Assembly (NCBI GenBank): GCA_024699005.1
Contig: JAILQN010000138.1
Location: forward strand, 1-6,437
Length of the DNA stretch: 6,437 bases
Reading direction: 5' to 3'
Source of the DNA: Clostridia bacterium
GTDB lineage: Bacteria > Bacillota_A > Clostridia > Oscillospirales > Acutalibacteraceae
The translations under genes and the position numbers were made by a program. Within the stretch, counting starts at the first letter, position 1; every line of letters begins with the position of its first letter. The notes under the pieces are model-generated. The model was not told where the DNA came from, did no database searches, and saw nothing but the letters and a program-made list of their open reading frames with translations. Positions 1-5,032 of this stretch are shown here, piece by piece.

Positions 1-1091
1 TTGGGGAAAAACCACGAAAGTACGAACCTGACGGCGGAGGACTCCCCCGGCGCCAGTGTGACCCGGCTGCAGATAGCGCAGGAGCCGAACGACGCCCCCA
101 TATCAGAGATATCGGAACGGCAGTCGTTCAGAAAAGTTTCCTTTTCTTCCCTCGTTGAGGGGAATGCCGGCAGCCTGCCGCGTATCCTGTCAAGCAGCGA
201 ACGCGCGAACGGATAAGTCTCCAGCCGACTGATCATCCTGTCGATCTCAGCGTCCGTCAGACCGGAAAGCTCCTCAGGGATCGGATCCGGCGGACAGCCC
301 GCCTCGCTGTCCGTAATAAAGCCTTTTTCTCTGAATCCGAAAAGGACGGATTCCTGCGAGACTCCGTAGTCAGAATATGCGATATACTCCCGGATAAAAC
401 GGAAATGCTCGGCGGTGACGCATGTGACGTCTCCGCCCTCAGCAGACAGACAGAGAGTGCCGCGGTCAGAATCTTCAGACCCTTCAGTCTCCCCGCTTTT
501 CCCTGCGGGACGAAGGATGACGCCCGTCGTTTCGCCGTCCCGGTAACGCTCGTTTTCGCAGCTGCCTTTGTTGCAGAACGAAGGCTCCAGAGTGGAAAGC
601 AGGCTGACCGTAACGGGCTTGTCCGTGGGATTCTGCAGCGTAAAGTCCATATAAAAGCCTGGAGTCGCGCTGTCATCCGTGTGATGAGGAACAAACGGAG
701 CGACCGCCCTCATGCCGATTCTGGCAGGCAGTTCGGCATCATCATAATCAAGATCGCAGACCGGGAAACGCCCGTCGAAACGGATCTGCTCCACGGGCTT
801 GTTCCAGGGGAACAGTCGGTATGTGAAATCCTCCGGCGCCGTCTTCATGCCGAGTTTGCGAACGGTGACAAGTCCGTTTTTCGTTTCAGTCCGCACCCAG
901 AAGGATAAAGCGCCCACGCTGCCCTCTCCGTCGTCCACGTGTTTTTCAAAACAGCGCGACGCCCAGCGCGGAGCGTTGGCTATCTGCCACTGATGAAATT
1001 CGCCGTCCGGAAAAAGCTCGACCGTTCCCGTGCCGATACCGCCCAGAGCGATCCCGCACTCCTGCTGCTTTGTTGTGACCCATGAAGCCAT
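1..1091 (-). CDS. GH116 (GBA2-like) glycosidase, N-terminal domain, truncated by window edge
   Basis: The reading frame is open from an ATG at 1091 down to base 3, giving 363 residues with no stop. Residues 13-37 contain GIALGGIGTG followed by FPDGEFHQWQI, the hallmark opening of the GH116/GBA2 N-terminal beta-sandwich domain. Further family-like segments are AVAPFVPHHTDD (129-140), FTLQNPTDKPVTVSLL (150-165) and the domain-closing VRFVLSWFFP (354-363). GH116 enzymes are retaining beta-glycosidases (glucosidase, xylosidase or N-acetylglucosaminidase depending on subfamily). The (alpha/alpha)6 catalytic domain with nucleophile and acid/base lies beyond the window, so substrate and activity cannot be judged. 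No signal peptide is visible: the domain starts about 12 residues in, which suggests a cytoplasmic enzyme. The start is secure because an AGGAGGT site lies 4 bases upstream and an in-frame TAG lies at 1101-1103. It follows the lipoprotein gene on the same strand after a 250-bp gap. Confidence 0.88.
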   Translation of the reverse strand, partial: MASWVTTKQQECGIALGGIGTGTVELFPDGEFHQWQIANAPRWASRCFEKHVDDGEGSVGALSFWVRTETKNGLVTVRKLGMKTAPEDFTYRLFPWNKPVEQIRFDGRFPVCDLDYDDAELPARIGMRAVAPFVPHHTDDSATPGFYMDFTLQNPTDKPVTVSLLSTLEPSFCNKGSCENERYRDGETTGVILRPAGKSGETEGSEDSDRGTLCLSAEGGDVTCVTAEHFRFIREYIAYSDYGVSQESVLFGFREKGFITDSEAGCPPDPIPEELSGLTDAEIDRMISRLETYPFARSLLDRIRGRLPAFPSTREEKETFLNDCRSDISDMGASFGSCAICSRVTLAPGESSAVRFVLSWFFP

Positions 1092-1095
1092 GGCG

Positions 1096-1102
1096 ACCTC
1101 CT
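1096..1102 (-). promoter_or_regulatory. Ribosome binding site of the GH116 gene
   Basis: AGGAGGT on the minus strand, four bases before the ATG at 1091. It is a near-perfect anti-16S match and fixes the start codon. An out-of-frame ATG at 1083 has no such site. Confidence 0.85.
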
Positions 1103-1141
1103 AAGATGTGAGTACAGTTTTAAGAAATGATTTTTATTTAA

Positions 1142-1197
1142 GTTACGAGTTACGAGATACAAGAAACAAGTTAACAGATAACAGTTTACAGATCACA
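1142..1197. repeat. Degenerate 7-bp tandem repeat, 8 units (array A)
   Basis: Eight consecutive heptamers fill exactly 56 bp. Every unit begins with G and ends with A, and seven of eight have T at position 3. The first two units are identical (GTTACGA). Later units drift in pairs: the last four bases go ACGA, ACGA, ACAA, ACAA, AACA, AACA, TACA, CACA. This stepwise drift points to an old, diverged tandem array rather than chance. It lies in the presumed 5' leader of the GH116 gene. The function is unknown. It would appear as UGU-rich heptads in the minus-strand transcript. Confidence 0.75.
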
Positions 1198-1226
1198 GCG
1201 CGCGAGGCAGAAGATAATAAAAGTAC

Positions 1227-1255
1227 ACAGTACCGCGCGGTAACTTTATTGTCAA
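1227..1255 (-). promoter_or_regulatory. Probable sigma-70-type promoter for GH116, with palindrome in the spacer
   Basis: On the minus strand a perfect -35 box TTGACA (1255-1250) is followed by a 17-base spacer and TACTGT (1232-1227), a weak -10 matching three consensus bases. The spacer contains the perfect 12-bp palindrome TACCGCGCGGTA (1231-1242), which also overlaps the -10 box. That position would suit a repressor operator. A transcript would start near 1220 and carry a leader of about 130 bases including heptad array A. The weak -10 limits certainty. Confidence 0.45.
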
Positions 1256-1293
1256 ATCCCGTAACTCGTAACTCGTATCCGGATCCTCGAAAC
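1238..1293. repeat. Inverted counterpart of the 7-bp repeat (array B)
   Basis: Read on the minus strand, heptamers in one register give GTTTCGA (1287-1293), GGATCCG, GATACGA, GTTACGA, GTTACGG (1259-1265), GATTTGA (1252-1258), a non-matching unit, then GTTACCG (1238-1244). The core at 1259-1279 is clear and the outer units are degenerate. The array is the same repeat as the one at 1142-1197 in opposite orientation. The inner segments 1142-1156 and 1258-1272 can pair over 15 bp with one mismatch, so the two arrays form the arms of a large interrupted inverted repeat. Confidence 0.6.
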
Positions 1294-1341
1294 CCTTACT
1301 TTTAAATACGCATTGTTGAATGAGGACCTTTTATTACGAAA

Positions 1342-2334
1342 TCAATACATTTCAACCAATACGGCGTCTTCGGGCGCAAAGTAATCTTCCGTACTGCTGC
1401 TGACGCCCGCGGCTTTATACGCCTGTTCAAAAGATATCTCTTCTATGTTGCTCAGATAAACGAAGATCGAATCCACGGCGGCGTTGGGCATCCTGCCTTC
1501 GATCTCAAGACGGTACTGATAAACGATATCGTCGCACATCCACGTGCCGTCACCCAGCTCGTAATACGTTTTCATATTGCCGTCGACGGCAGCTATCGAT
1601 GGTTCCGTCGTTTCACTCCCGCCGGGAGCGTCCGAATATATATCCTTGTGCCTGAATTCTATGGTGTCGGTTATTTTCGCGTTGCCCTGAAGATCGGCGT
1701 ATACGGTAACGATCACGTATCCGGCTTCCGGGAGAGGTACGGAGGGTCTTGATTCGCAGATGATGCGGTAATTGGTCCCCGCGACGACCTGAGTCGCCAG
1801 AAGAGCGACGGGCGTATATTCGGCGCCCGTAAGCGTTTCGCACGCTTTTTCAAGCGCCGTATTCGCTTCGTCCGTCATTTCAAGGGAGTCGTTTTCCGTC
1901 CAGCCGCCTGTGACGTCTTTGCCGGCGTTCTGCGCATCCGCTTCGCTTGAAACGATCTCGGTCACTTCGGCGTTGCCTTCAAGGTCCTCGTAAATATATA
2001 CGATGGAATAAGTCGTTTTTGCATCGGGGACGACCGGCGTCGCTTTGCACAGAACGCAGTGGTTCCTGCCGGCGACGACCTGACTTGAAAGATAGGCGAC
2101 AGGCTCATAATCGACTCCGTCAAGCTCCGCTACTGCCTTTTCAAAAACCGTTATGAAATCATCGGTAATTACGGGCGAAACGGCTGCAGACCATCCGCCG
2201 ACGATCTCTCCGCCGCTTTCGGTATCGGTCGTGTTTTCGTTTTCTGCGTCTTTGTTTTTACCGCATGCGGAAAATGCGATCACGACAAACGCGATCAGCG
2301 AAAGACAAAGAATGATTGTTAATGCTTTCTTCAT
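1342..2334 (-). CDS. Lipoprotein with two tandem cystatin-like (QVVAG) domains
   Basis: The protein has 330 residues counted from the ATG at 2334. It starts with a lipoprotein signal (MKK, hydrophobic core, lipobox FSAC with the lipidated Cys at 24), so it is likely anchored on the outer face of the membrane. An acidic linker leads to two repeats exactly 97 residues apart. Each has GGW (46-48 and 143-145), a predicted helix, QVVAG (85-89 and 182-186), then a beta-rich stretch with YEDLEGN or YADLQGN. In animal and plant cystatins an N-terminal Gly, a QxVxG loop and a second hairpin loop form the wedge that blocks papain-like cysteine proteases, and stefins carry QVVAGTNY, which repeat 2 matches exactly. 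Residues 248-330 form a third domain I do not recognise. It probably shares an operon with the GH76 gene, whose stop is five bases upstream. A GTG at 2343 is an alternative start, but it lies inside the ribosome binding site. Inhibitor activity is inferred, not shown. Confidence 0.85.
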   Translation of the reverse strand: MKKALTIILCLSLIAFVVIAFSACGKNKDAENENTTDTESGGEIVGGWSAAVSPVITDDFITVFEKAVAELDGVDYEPVAYLSSQVVAGRNHCVLCKATPVVPDAKTTYSIVYIYEDLEGNAEVTEIVSSEADAQNAGKDVTGGWTENDSLEMTDEANTALEKACETLTGAEYTPVALLATQVVAGTNYRIICESRPSVPLPEAGYVIVTVYADLQGNAKITDTIEFRHKDIYSDAPGGSETTEPSIAAVDGNMKTYYELGDGTWMCDDIVYQYRLEIEGRMPNAAVDSIFVYLSNIEEISFEQAYKAAGVSSSTEDYFAPEDAVLVEMY

Positions 2335-2339
2335 TTCGG

Positions 2340-3104
2340 TCACCTCAGAAATACGTTATAATATGCCGCGCACAAAAACGCGGATGCGACTCCGTCCTGA
2401 GCCAGCAGTTCCGATACGTTGTCCGGATCGCTCTGCCCGGAACAGAAGAAAGGATCGTAAAGCCCGTCCTCCGTCCTCGTCAGAAGCTCCCGGTCAAGTA
2501 CGCCTTTCAGCATATCCATGGGCTTCGTATCTTTTGCCGGATCCGTTTCATAAAATTTCACGTAGCTTCTGGCGAGCCATCCCACGCACCACGCCTTGAA
2601 GATCGGATTGCCGTTCATACGTATCTCAGCCGCGCCGTCCGCCGTCTGTTCCTCGCGGAACATCAGTTCCAGCGTGGCGTTCACCGTCCGGCGGGTCAGG
2701 TCGTAATAAGTCTCGTCGCCGGTGATCTCATAAAGCAGGCTGCCCGCGTAGATCATGGTGGCCTGATTATATATGCCCTTCCAGTGGTTCTTTGCGCCTG
2801 TTTCAACGACTATATTATCGGCAAACAAATCGTTTTCACGCAGAGCGCCGTTCATCCAGTCGTATATCAGTTTGCCTTTTTCAAGGTATTCTTCGTTTCC
2901 TGTACACTGATACGCCAGCAGGAAGGCGATCGCGGCGGGGGCGTTTGAGCAGGCGTTCTTGCTGCTGCGATCCTTATACCAATAGATCCCACCGCCGAGC
3001 TCGTCATCCCAGCCCGTCCAGAGGAAATCAAGATTTTTCAGCGCGGCCTGCAAAAATCCGGCTTTGCCGAGCTGCCGGTATCCTAGCAGCAGCCGGATGC
3101 ACAC
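2340..3104 (-). CDS. GH76 C-terminal fragment (254 aa if restarted at GTG)
   Basis: This is the downstream part of the interrupted GH76 gene. The first possible in-frame start after the TAA is GTG at 3104, 17 codons later. It has no ribosome binding site and excludes the Asp-Asp pair, which lies at codons 145-146 of the full reading. It has no signal peptide of its own. It keeps the GGGIYW, KNACSNAP and YNQATM motifs of GH76. I regard it as the remainder of the broken gene rather than a separate protein. Confidence 0.55.
   Translation of the reverse strand: MCIRLLLGYRQLGKAGFLQAALKNLDFLWTGWDDELGGGIYWYKDRSSKNACSNAPAAIAFLLAYQCTGNEEYLEKGKLIYDWMNGALRENDLFADNIVVETGAKNHWKGIYNQATMIYAGSLLYEITGDETYYDLTRRTVNATLELMFREEQTADGAAEIRMNGNPIFKAWCVGWLARSYVKFYETDPAKDTKPMDMLKGVLDRELLTRTEDGLYDPFFCSGQSDPDNVSELLAQDGVASAFLCAAYYNVFLR
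2341..2346 (-). promoter_or_regulatory. Ribosome binding site deciding the lipoprotein start
   Basis: GAGGTG on the minus strand lies six bases before the ATG at 2334. The GTG at 2343, three codons upstream, is contained in this motif, so the ATG is the better start and yields a standard MKK signal peptide. The site overlaps the TGA stop (2340-2342) of the GH76 frame, which suggests translational coupling. Confidence 0.7.
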
Positions 3105-3155
3105 CCATTCGTTGTCGTCGTAATAGTAAGAATCCCGGCTGCCCGCTTCAGAATT

Positions 3156-3551
3156 TTAATACGAAACTCCGCTCACGACGCCGCCGGACGTCGGGATATC
3201 GGCGTCCTCAACAAGATACTTCTTAAGCAGATTGGAAAGCGCGTCGCAGTAGTCCAGTTTCAGGCGGAGGTTGCCGGGGAACAAACGGTATGCGTCCGCC
3301 ATCGTTTCAATAAAAGACGCCGCCGGCCACACGAACGGCATATCTTCACTGTCGGGTTTGTCGCGCATCGTGTGACGGCGGATATCATACCTCTCCTTCA
3401 GGAGCTGCGAGGTGATCCCGTATCCCGCAACGGCGTAGGGATCATTTGCAGCGGCTCTTGCCTGCGCCGGAGTGCGTCCGCTGTGAAACGGCCCTGCAGA
3501 CAAAAAGAGTATGATGCCCGTGATGAACGCAATGAGTCTTTGTATCATCAT
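3156..3551 (-). CDS. GH76 N-terminal fragment with signal peptide (131 aa)
   Basis: This is the translatable upstream part of the interrupted GH76 gene, with start ATG at 3551 and stop TAA at 3156-3158. Residues 1-33 are a Sec-type signal peptide (basic start, hydrophobic core, likely cleavage near AQARA), so the product is exported. The mature part of about 100 residues is the start of the GH76 alpha-helical barrel. It ends at GVVSGVSY, 13 residues before the catalytic Asp pair. A ribosome binding site AAAGG lies six bases before the ATG. On its own it is unlikely to fold or act. Confidence 0.7.
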   Translation of the reverse strand: MMIQRLIAFITGIILFLSAGPFHSGRTPAQARAAANDPYAVAGYGITSQLLKERYDIRRHTMRDKPDSEDMPFVWPAASFIETMADAYRLFPGNLRLKLDYCDALSNLLKKYLVEDADIPTSGGVVSGVSY

Positions 3552-3559
3552 TTATTTCC
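3552..3559 (-). promoter_or_regulatory. Ribosome binding site region of the GH76 gene
   Basis: The minus strand reads AAAGGAAATAA directly before ATGATG. The AAGG core is about six bases from the first ATG at 3551, which supports the upstream of the two adjacent ATG codons. Confidence 0.55.
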
Positions 3560-3578
3560 TTTCTTTACGGATAATTTG

Positions 3579-3607
3579 ATTATATCAGAAATTGATGAAC
3601 AAATCAA
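3579..3607 (-). promoter_or_regulatory. Promoter of the GH76-lipoprotein operon
   Basis: On the minus strand TTGATT (3607-3602), a 17-base spacer and a perfect TATAAT (3584-3579) precede the ATG at 3551. A transcript would start near 3572, leaving a leader of about 20 bases that contains the ribosome binding site. Confidence 0.65.
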
Positions 3608-3652
3608 CCGAAAGTCAGTTTTTGCATATGATTTTCAGTCTGACAAAAACAA

Positions 3653-3679
3653 TTTTGCCGTATTGACATTTTTGCCATA
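3653..3679 (+). repeat. Two 10-bp direct repeats flanking the M28 -35 box
   Basis: TTTTGCCGTA (3653-3662) and TTTTGCCATA (3670-3679) differ at one base and are 17 bp apart, bracketing TTGACA. A related TTTTGCATAT lies at 3620-3629. The placement suggests a regulator binding site, but such AT-rich words can occur by chance. Confidence 0.35.
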
Positions 3680-3692
3680 AATATAGTAAAAT
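3663..3692 (+). promoter_or_regulatory. Promoter of the M28 peptidase gene
   Basis: A perfect -35 TTGACA (3663-3668), an 18-base spacer and TAAAAT (3687-3692) lie just upstream of the gene. TATAGT at 3682-3687 is an alternative -10 but sits only 13 bases from the -35. The start of transcription would be near 3699. The ribosome binding site AAGGAAGGG (3705-3713) ends 11 bases before the ATG at 3725, which is somewhat long. Confidence 0.6.
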
Positions 3693-3724
3693 GATGTCAA
3701 ATAAAAGGAAGGGAATATAATACC

Positions 3725-4966
3725 ATGGATTTCGAACTTTCCGTAAAGGATACCGCCGCAGCGCTTCAGGCGCTCACCGACTTCTCCGTTGATGAGATAA
3801 AAATCATCTGCAATACGATAGGCCCGCGCCCCTGCGGTGAAAAGGGCGAGACCGACGCGCAGAGTTATCTGCTCGGCAAAGCAGCGCCCTACGCCGACAC
3901 CGTCGTGCGCGAGACCTACGAGGTCCATCCGGACGCGTTCATGGGCTTCGTACCCGTGGCGGGCAGCCTGCTTCTCGGCGCATCTGCGGCGAATCTGGTC
4001 AGCGCTTTCAGAAAAAAAGCCGCCGCGCTGGCGGGCGTCGCCCTTATAGGCGGCGCGCTCACCACCGTCGTTTCCGAATTCGGTATGTACCGCGAATTCC
4101 TAGACCGTTTTTATAAGAAAAAGACAAGCGGCAACGTGATTGCCGTACGCAGGGCCGCAGGCGAGACAAAACGCCGCGTGATCGTAAGCGGGCATACGGA
4201 TTCCGCGCCGGAATGGACCTTTACCTACAAGCTCGGCTCGCACGGCGTGGTTACCGTGGCAGCTTACGCGCTGGCCGGGCTCGCCTACACCACCGTTACA
4301 AGCGTTTTATCGCTGGTACTCAGAAACCGCTCGCTGGTTAAAAAGCTGACGCTGGGACAGGCGGTGTTCGTGCCCGCCTACGGTCTCCTGTTCCGCTTTA
4401 CCGACCGTAAAAACTACGTACCCGGCGCGAACGACGATCTGACCGGTACCCTTACGGCGCTGTCCGTGATCAGATACCTTGCCGAAAACGATATCCGCTT
4501 TGAGAACACCGAGGTGATCGCCCTGCTCGCCGGCGGCGAGGAGGCCGGACTGCGCGGCAGCAAGGCATTCTTCAAAGCGCACCCGGAGTATGCAGACGAC
4601 GGTGTGGAAACGGTTTTCCTGAACTTTGATACCATCCGCGACGCGGAATATATGATGATCTACAACCGCGACATGACCGGCCTTGTGAAAAACGACGACT
4701 CCGCCTGCGCGCTTCTGGCGGAATGCGCTTCCGATATGGGGCTGAAAGTGCCGGTAGGAGCGATCCCGCTGGGTTCTACCGACGCCGCCGCGGCCTCGCA
4801 GGCGGGCGTGAAGGCGGCCAGCTTCGTGGCGATGGATCCCGCCCCCGCGCGTTATTACCATACGCGACTGGATACAGCAGATATCCTGGAACCAAAAACG
4901 ATCAAAAAGGGAATCGAGCTTGCCCTGCGCGCCGTATTCAGGTTCGACGAACGCGGCCTCGGATGA
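3725..4966 (+). CDS. M28-family zinc metallopeptidase with membrane-type insertions
   Basis: This 413-residue protein has the complete M28 two-zinc ligand set: His157 in SGHTDS, Asp237 in GANDD, Glu273 beside the catalytic base Glu272 in GGEEAG, Asp302 in NFDTI, and His379 in YYHTR. Family members are aminopeptidases or carboxypeptidases that trim peptides. IGPRPCGEKGE (32-42) is the usual M28 opening. Unusually, two hydrophobic stretches (about 72-95 and 98-117) precede the catalytic core, and two more (about 174-199 and 207-225) sit between the first His and the bridging Asp, where soluble members have a short loop. There is no signal peptide, so it is probably an integral membrane protein, and topology decides where it acts. 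It is divergent from the GH76 operon, has its own promoter, and ends at a strong hairpin. An in-frame TGA at 3692-3694 bounds the start. Substrate is unknown. Confidence 0.85.
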   Translation: MDFELSVKDTAAALQALTDFSVDEIKIICNTIGPRPCGEKGETDAQSYLLGKAAPYADTVVRETYEVHPDAFMGFVPVAGSLLLGASAANLVSAFRKKAAALAGVALIGGALTTVVSEFGMYREFLDRFYKKKTSGNVIAVRRAAGETKRRVIVSGHTDSAPEWTFTYKLGSHGVVTVAAYALAGLAYTTVTSVLSLVLRNRSLVKKLTLGQAVFVPAYGLLFRFTDRKNYVPGANDDLTGTLTALSVIRYLAENDIRFENTEVIALLAGGEEAGLRGSKAFFKAHPEYADDGVETVFLNFDTIRDAEYMMIYNRDMTGLVKNDDSACALLAECASDMGLKVPVGAIPLGSTDAAAASQAGVKAASFVAMDPAPARYYHTRLDTADILEPKTIKKGIELALRAVFRFDERGLG

Positions 4967-4971
4967 GAAAT

Positions 4972-5000
4972 ACTCCCGGACGGTCAGGCCGTCCGGGAGT
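4972..5000. terminator. Hairpin between convergent M28 and symporter genes
   Basis: A perfect 12-bp GC-rich stem (4972-4983 with 4989-5000) has a five-base loop, TCAGG. It begins five bases after the M28 stop codon. The plus-strand side continues TTCATATTGT and then a run of six T at 5015-5020, a weak and delayed T-tract. The minus-strand side reads TATTTC. It could end both convergent transcripts. Confidence 0.65.
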
Positions 5001-5032
5001 TTCATATTGTCTCGGTTTTTTAAGCCGGTTTT

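Larger units (their letters stand above)
1092..1341. other. Intergenic region between lipoprotein and GH116 genes
   Basis: This 250-bp stretch has no convincing gene on either strand. It holds the two heptad arrays, the probable GH116 promoter with its palindrome, and the GH116 ribosome binding site. I found no stable GC-rich hairpin with a T-tract after the lipoprotein stop codon (TGA at 1342-1344), so read-through from the upstream operon into GH116 is possible. Confidence 0.6.
2340..3551 (-). pseudogene. GH76 (alpha-1,6-mannanase-type) glycosidase interrupted by an in-frame TAA
   Basis: A single frame runs from ATG 3551 to TGA 2340-2342 (403 codons before the final stop) but has TAA at 3156-3158, codon 132. 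The residues on both sides join smoothly into one GH76 protein: signal peptide about 1-33, early domain, then SYYYDDNEW at 141-149 with the adjacent Asp145-Asp146 expected as the catalytic pair. GGGIYW (186-191), KNACSNAP (198-205) and YNQATMIYAGSLLYEITGD (261-279) follow. Known GH76 enzymes are endo-alpha-1,6-mannanases that attack the backbone of fungal mannan or related mannosyl polymers. The full-read length fits the family. The stop removes both catalytic residues, so the N-terminal fragment alone cannot be active. One base change from codons such as AAA, GAA, CAA, TAC or TAT would explain it. Sequencing error or a strain-level mutation are both possible. Confidence 0.8.

Noticed and set aside
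405..908. Open plus-strand frame of 167 codons opposite the GH116 gene
   Set aside because: It is codon-for-codon antisense to a frame with clear GH116 motifs, is rich in Arg and Ser, and has no recognisable domain.
1142..1197. CRISPR array
   Set aside because: The repeat unit is 7 bp with no spacers, and there are no cas genes.
1108..1305. Small plus-strand frame of 65 codons in the 1092-1341 gap
   Set aside because: It is translated heptad repeat (Arg/Asn/Thr/Ser-rich), with no ribosome binding site and no counterpart that I recognise.
1280..1341. Rho-independent terminator after the lipoprotein gene
   Set aside because: Only short dyads around GGATCC are present, without a stable stem followed by a T-run in the minus-strand direction.
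2316..2948. Open plus-strand frame of 210 codons opposite the GH76 gene
   Set aside because: Antisense shadow of a GC-rich coding region. The minus strand carries the GH76 motifs, and this frame has no ribosome binding site or family features.
3156..3158. Recoding of the GH76 stop (selenocysteine, pyrrolysine or altered genetic code)
   Set aside because: The stop is TAA, not TGA or TAG. No bacterial code that reads TAA as sense is known to me, and the rest of the window uses stops normally.
4307..5005. Open minus-strand frame of 232 codons opposite the M28 gene
   Set aside because: The M28 zinc ligands lie on the plus strand across the same bases, and this frame runs into the terminator hairpin.
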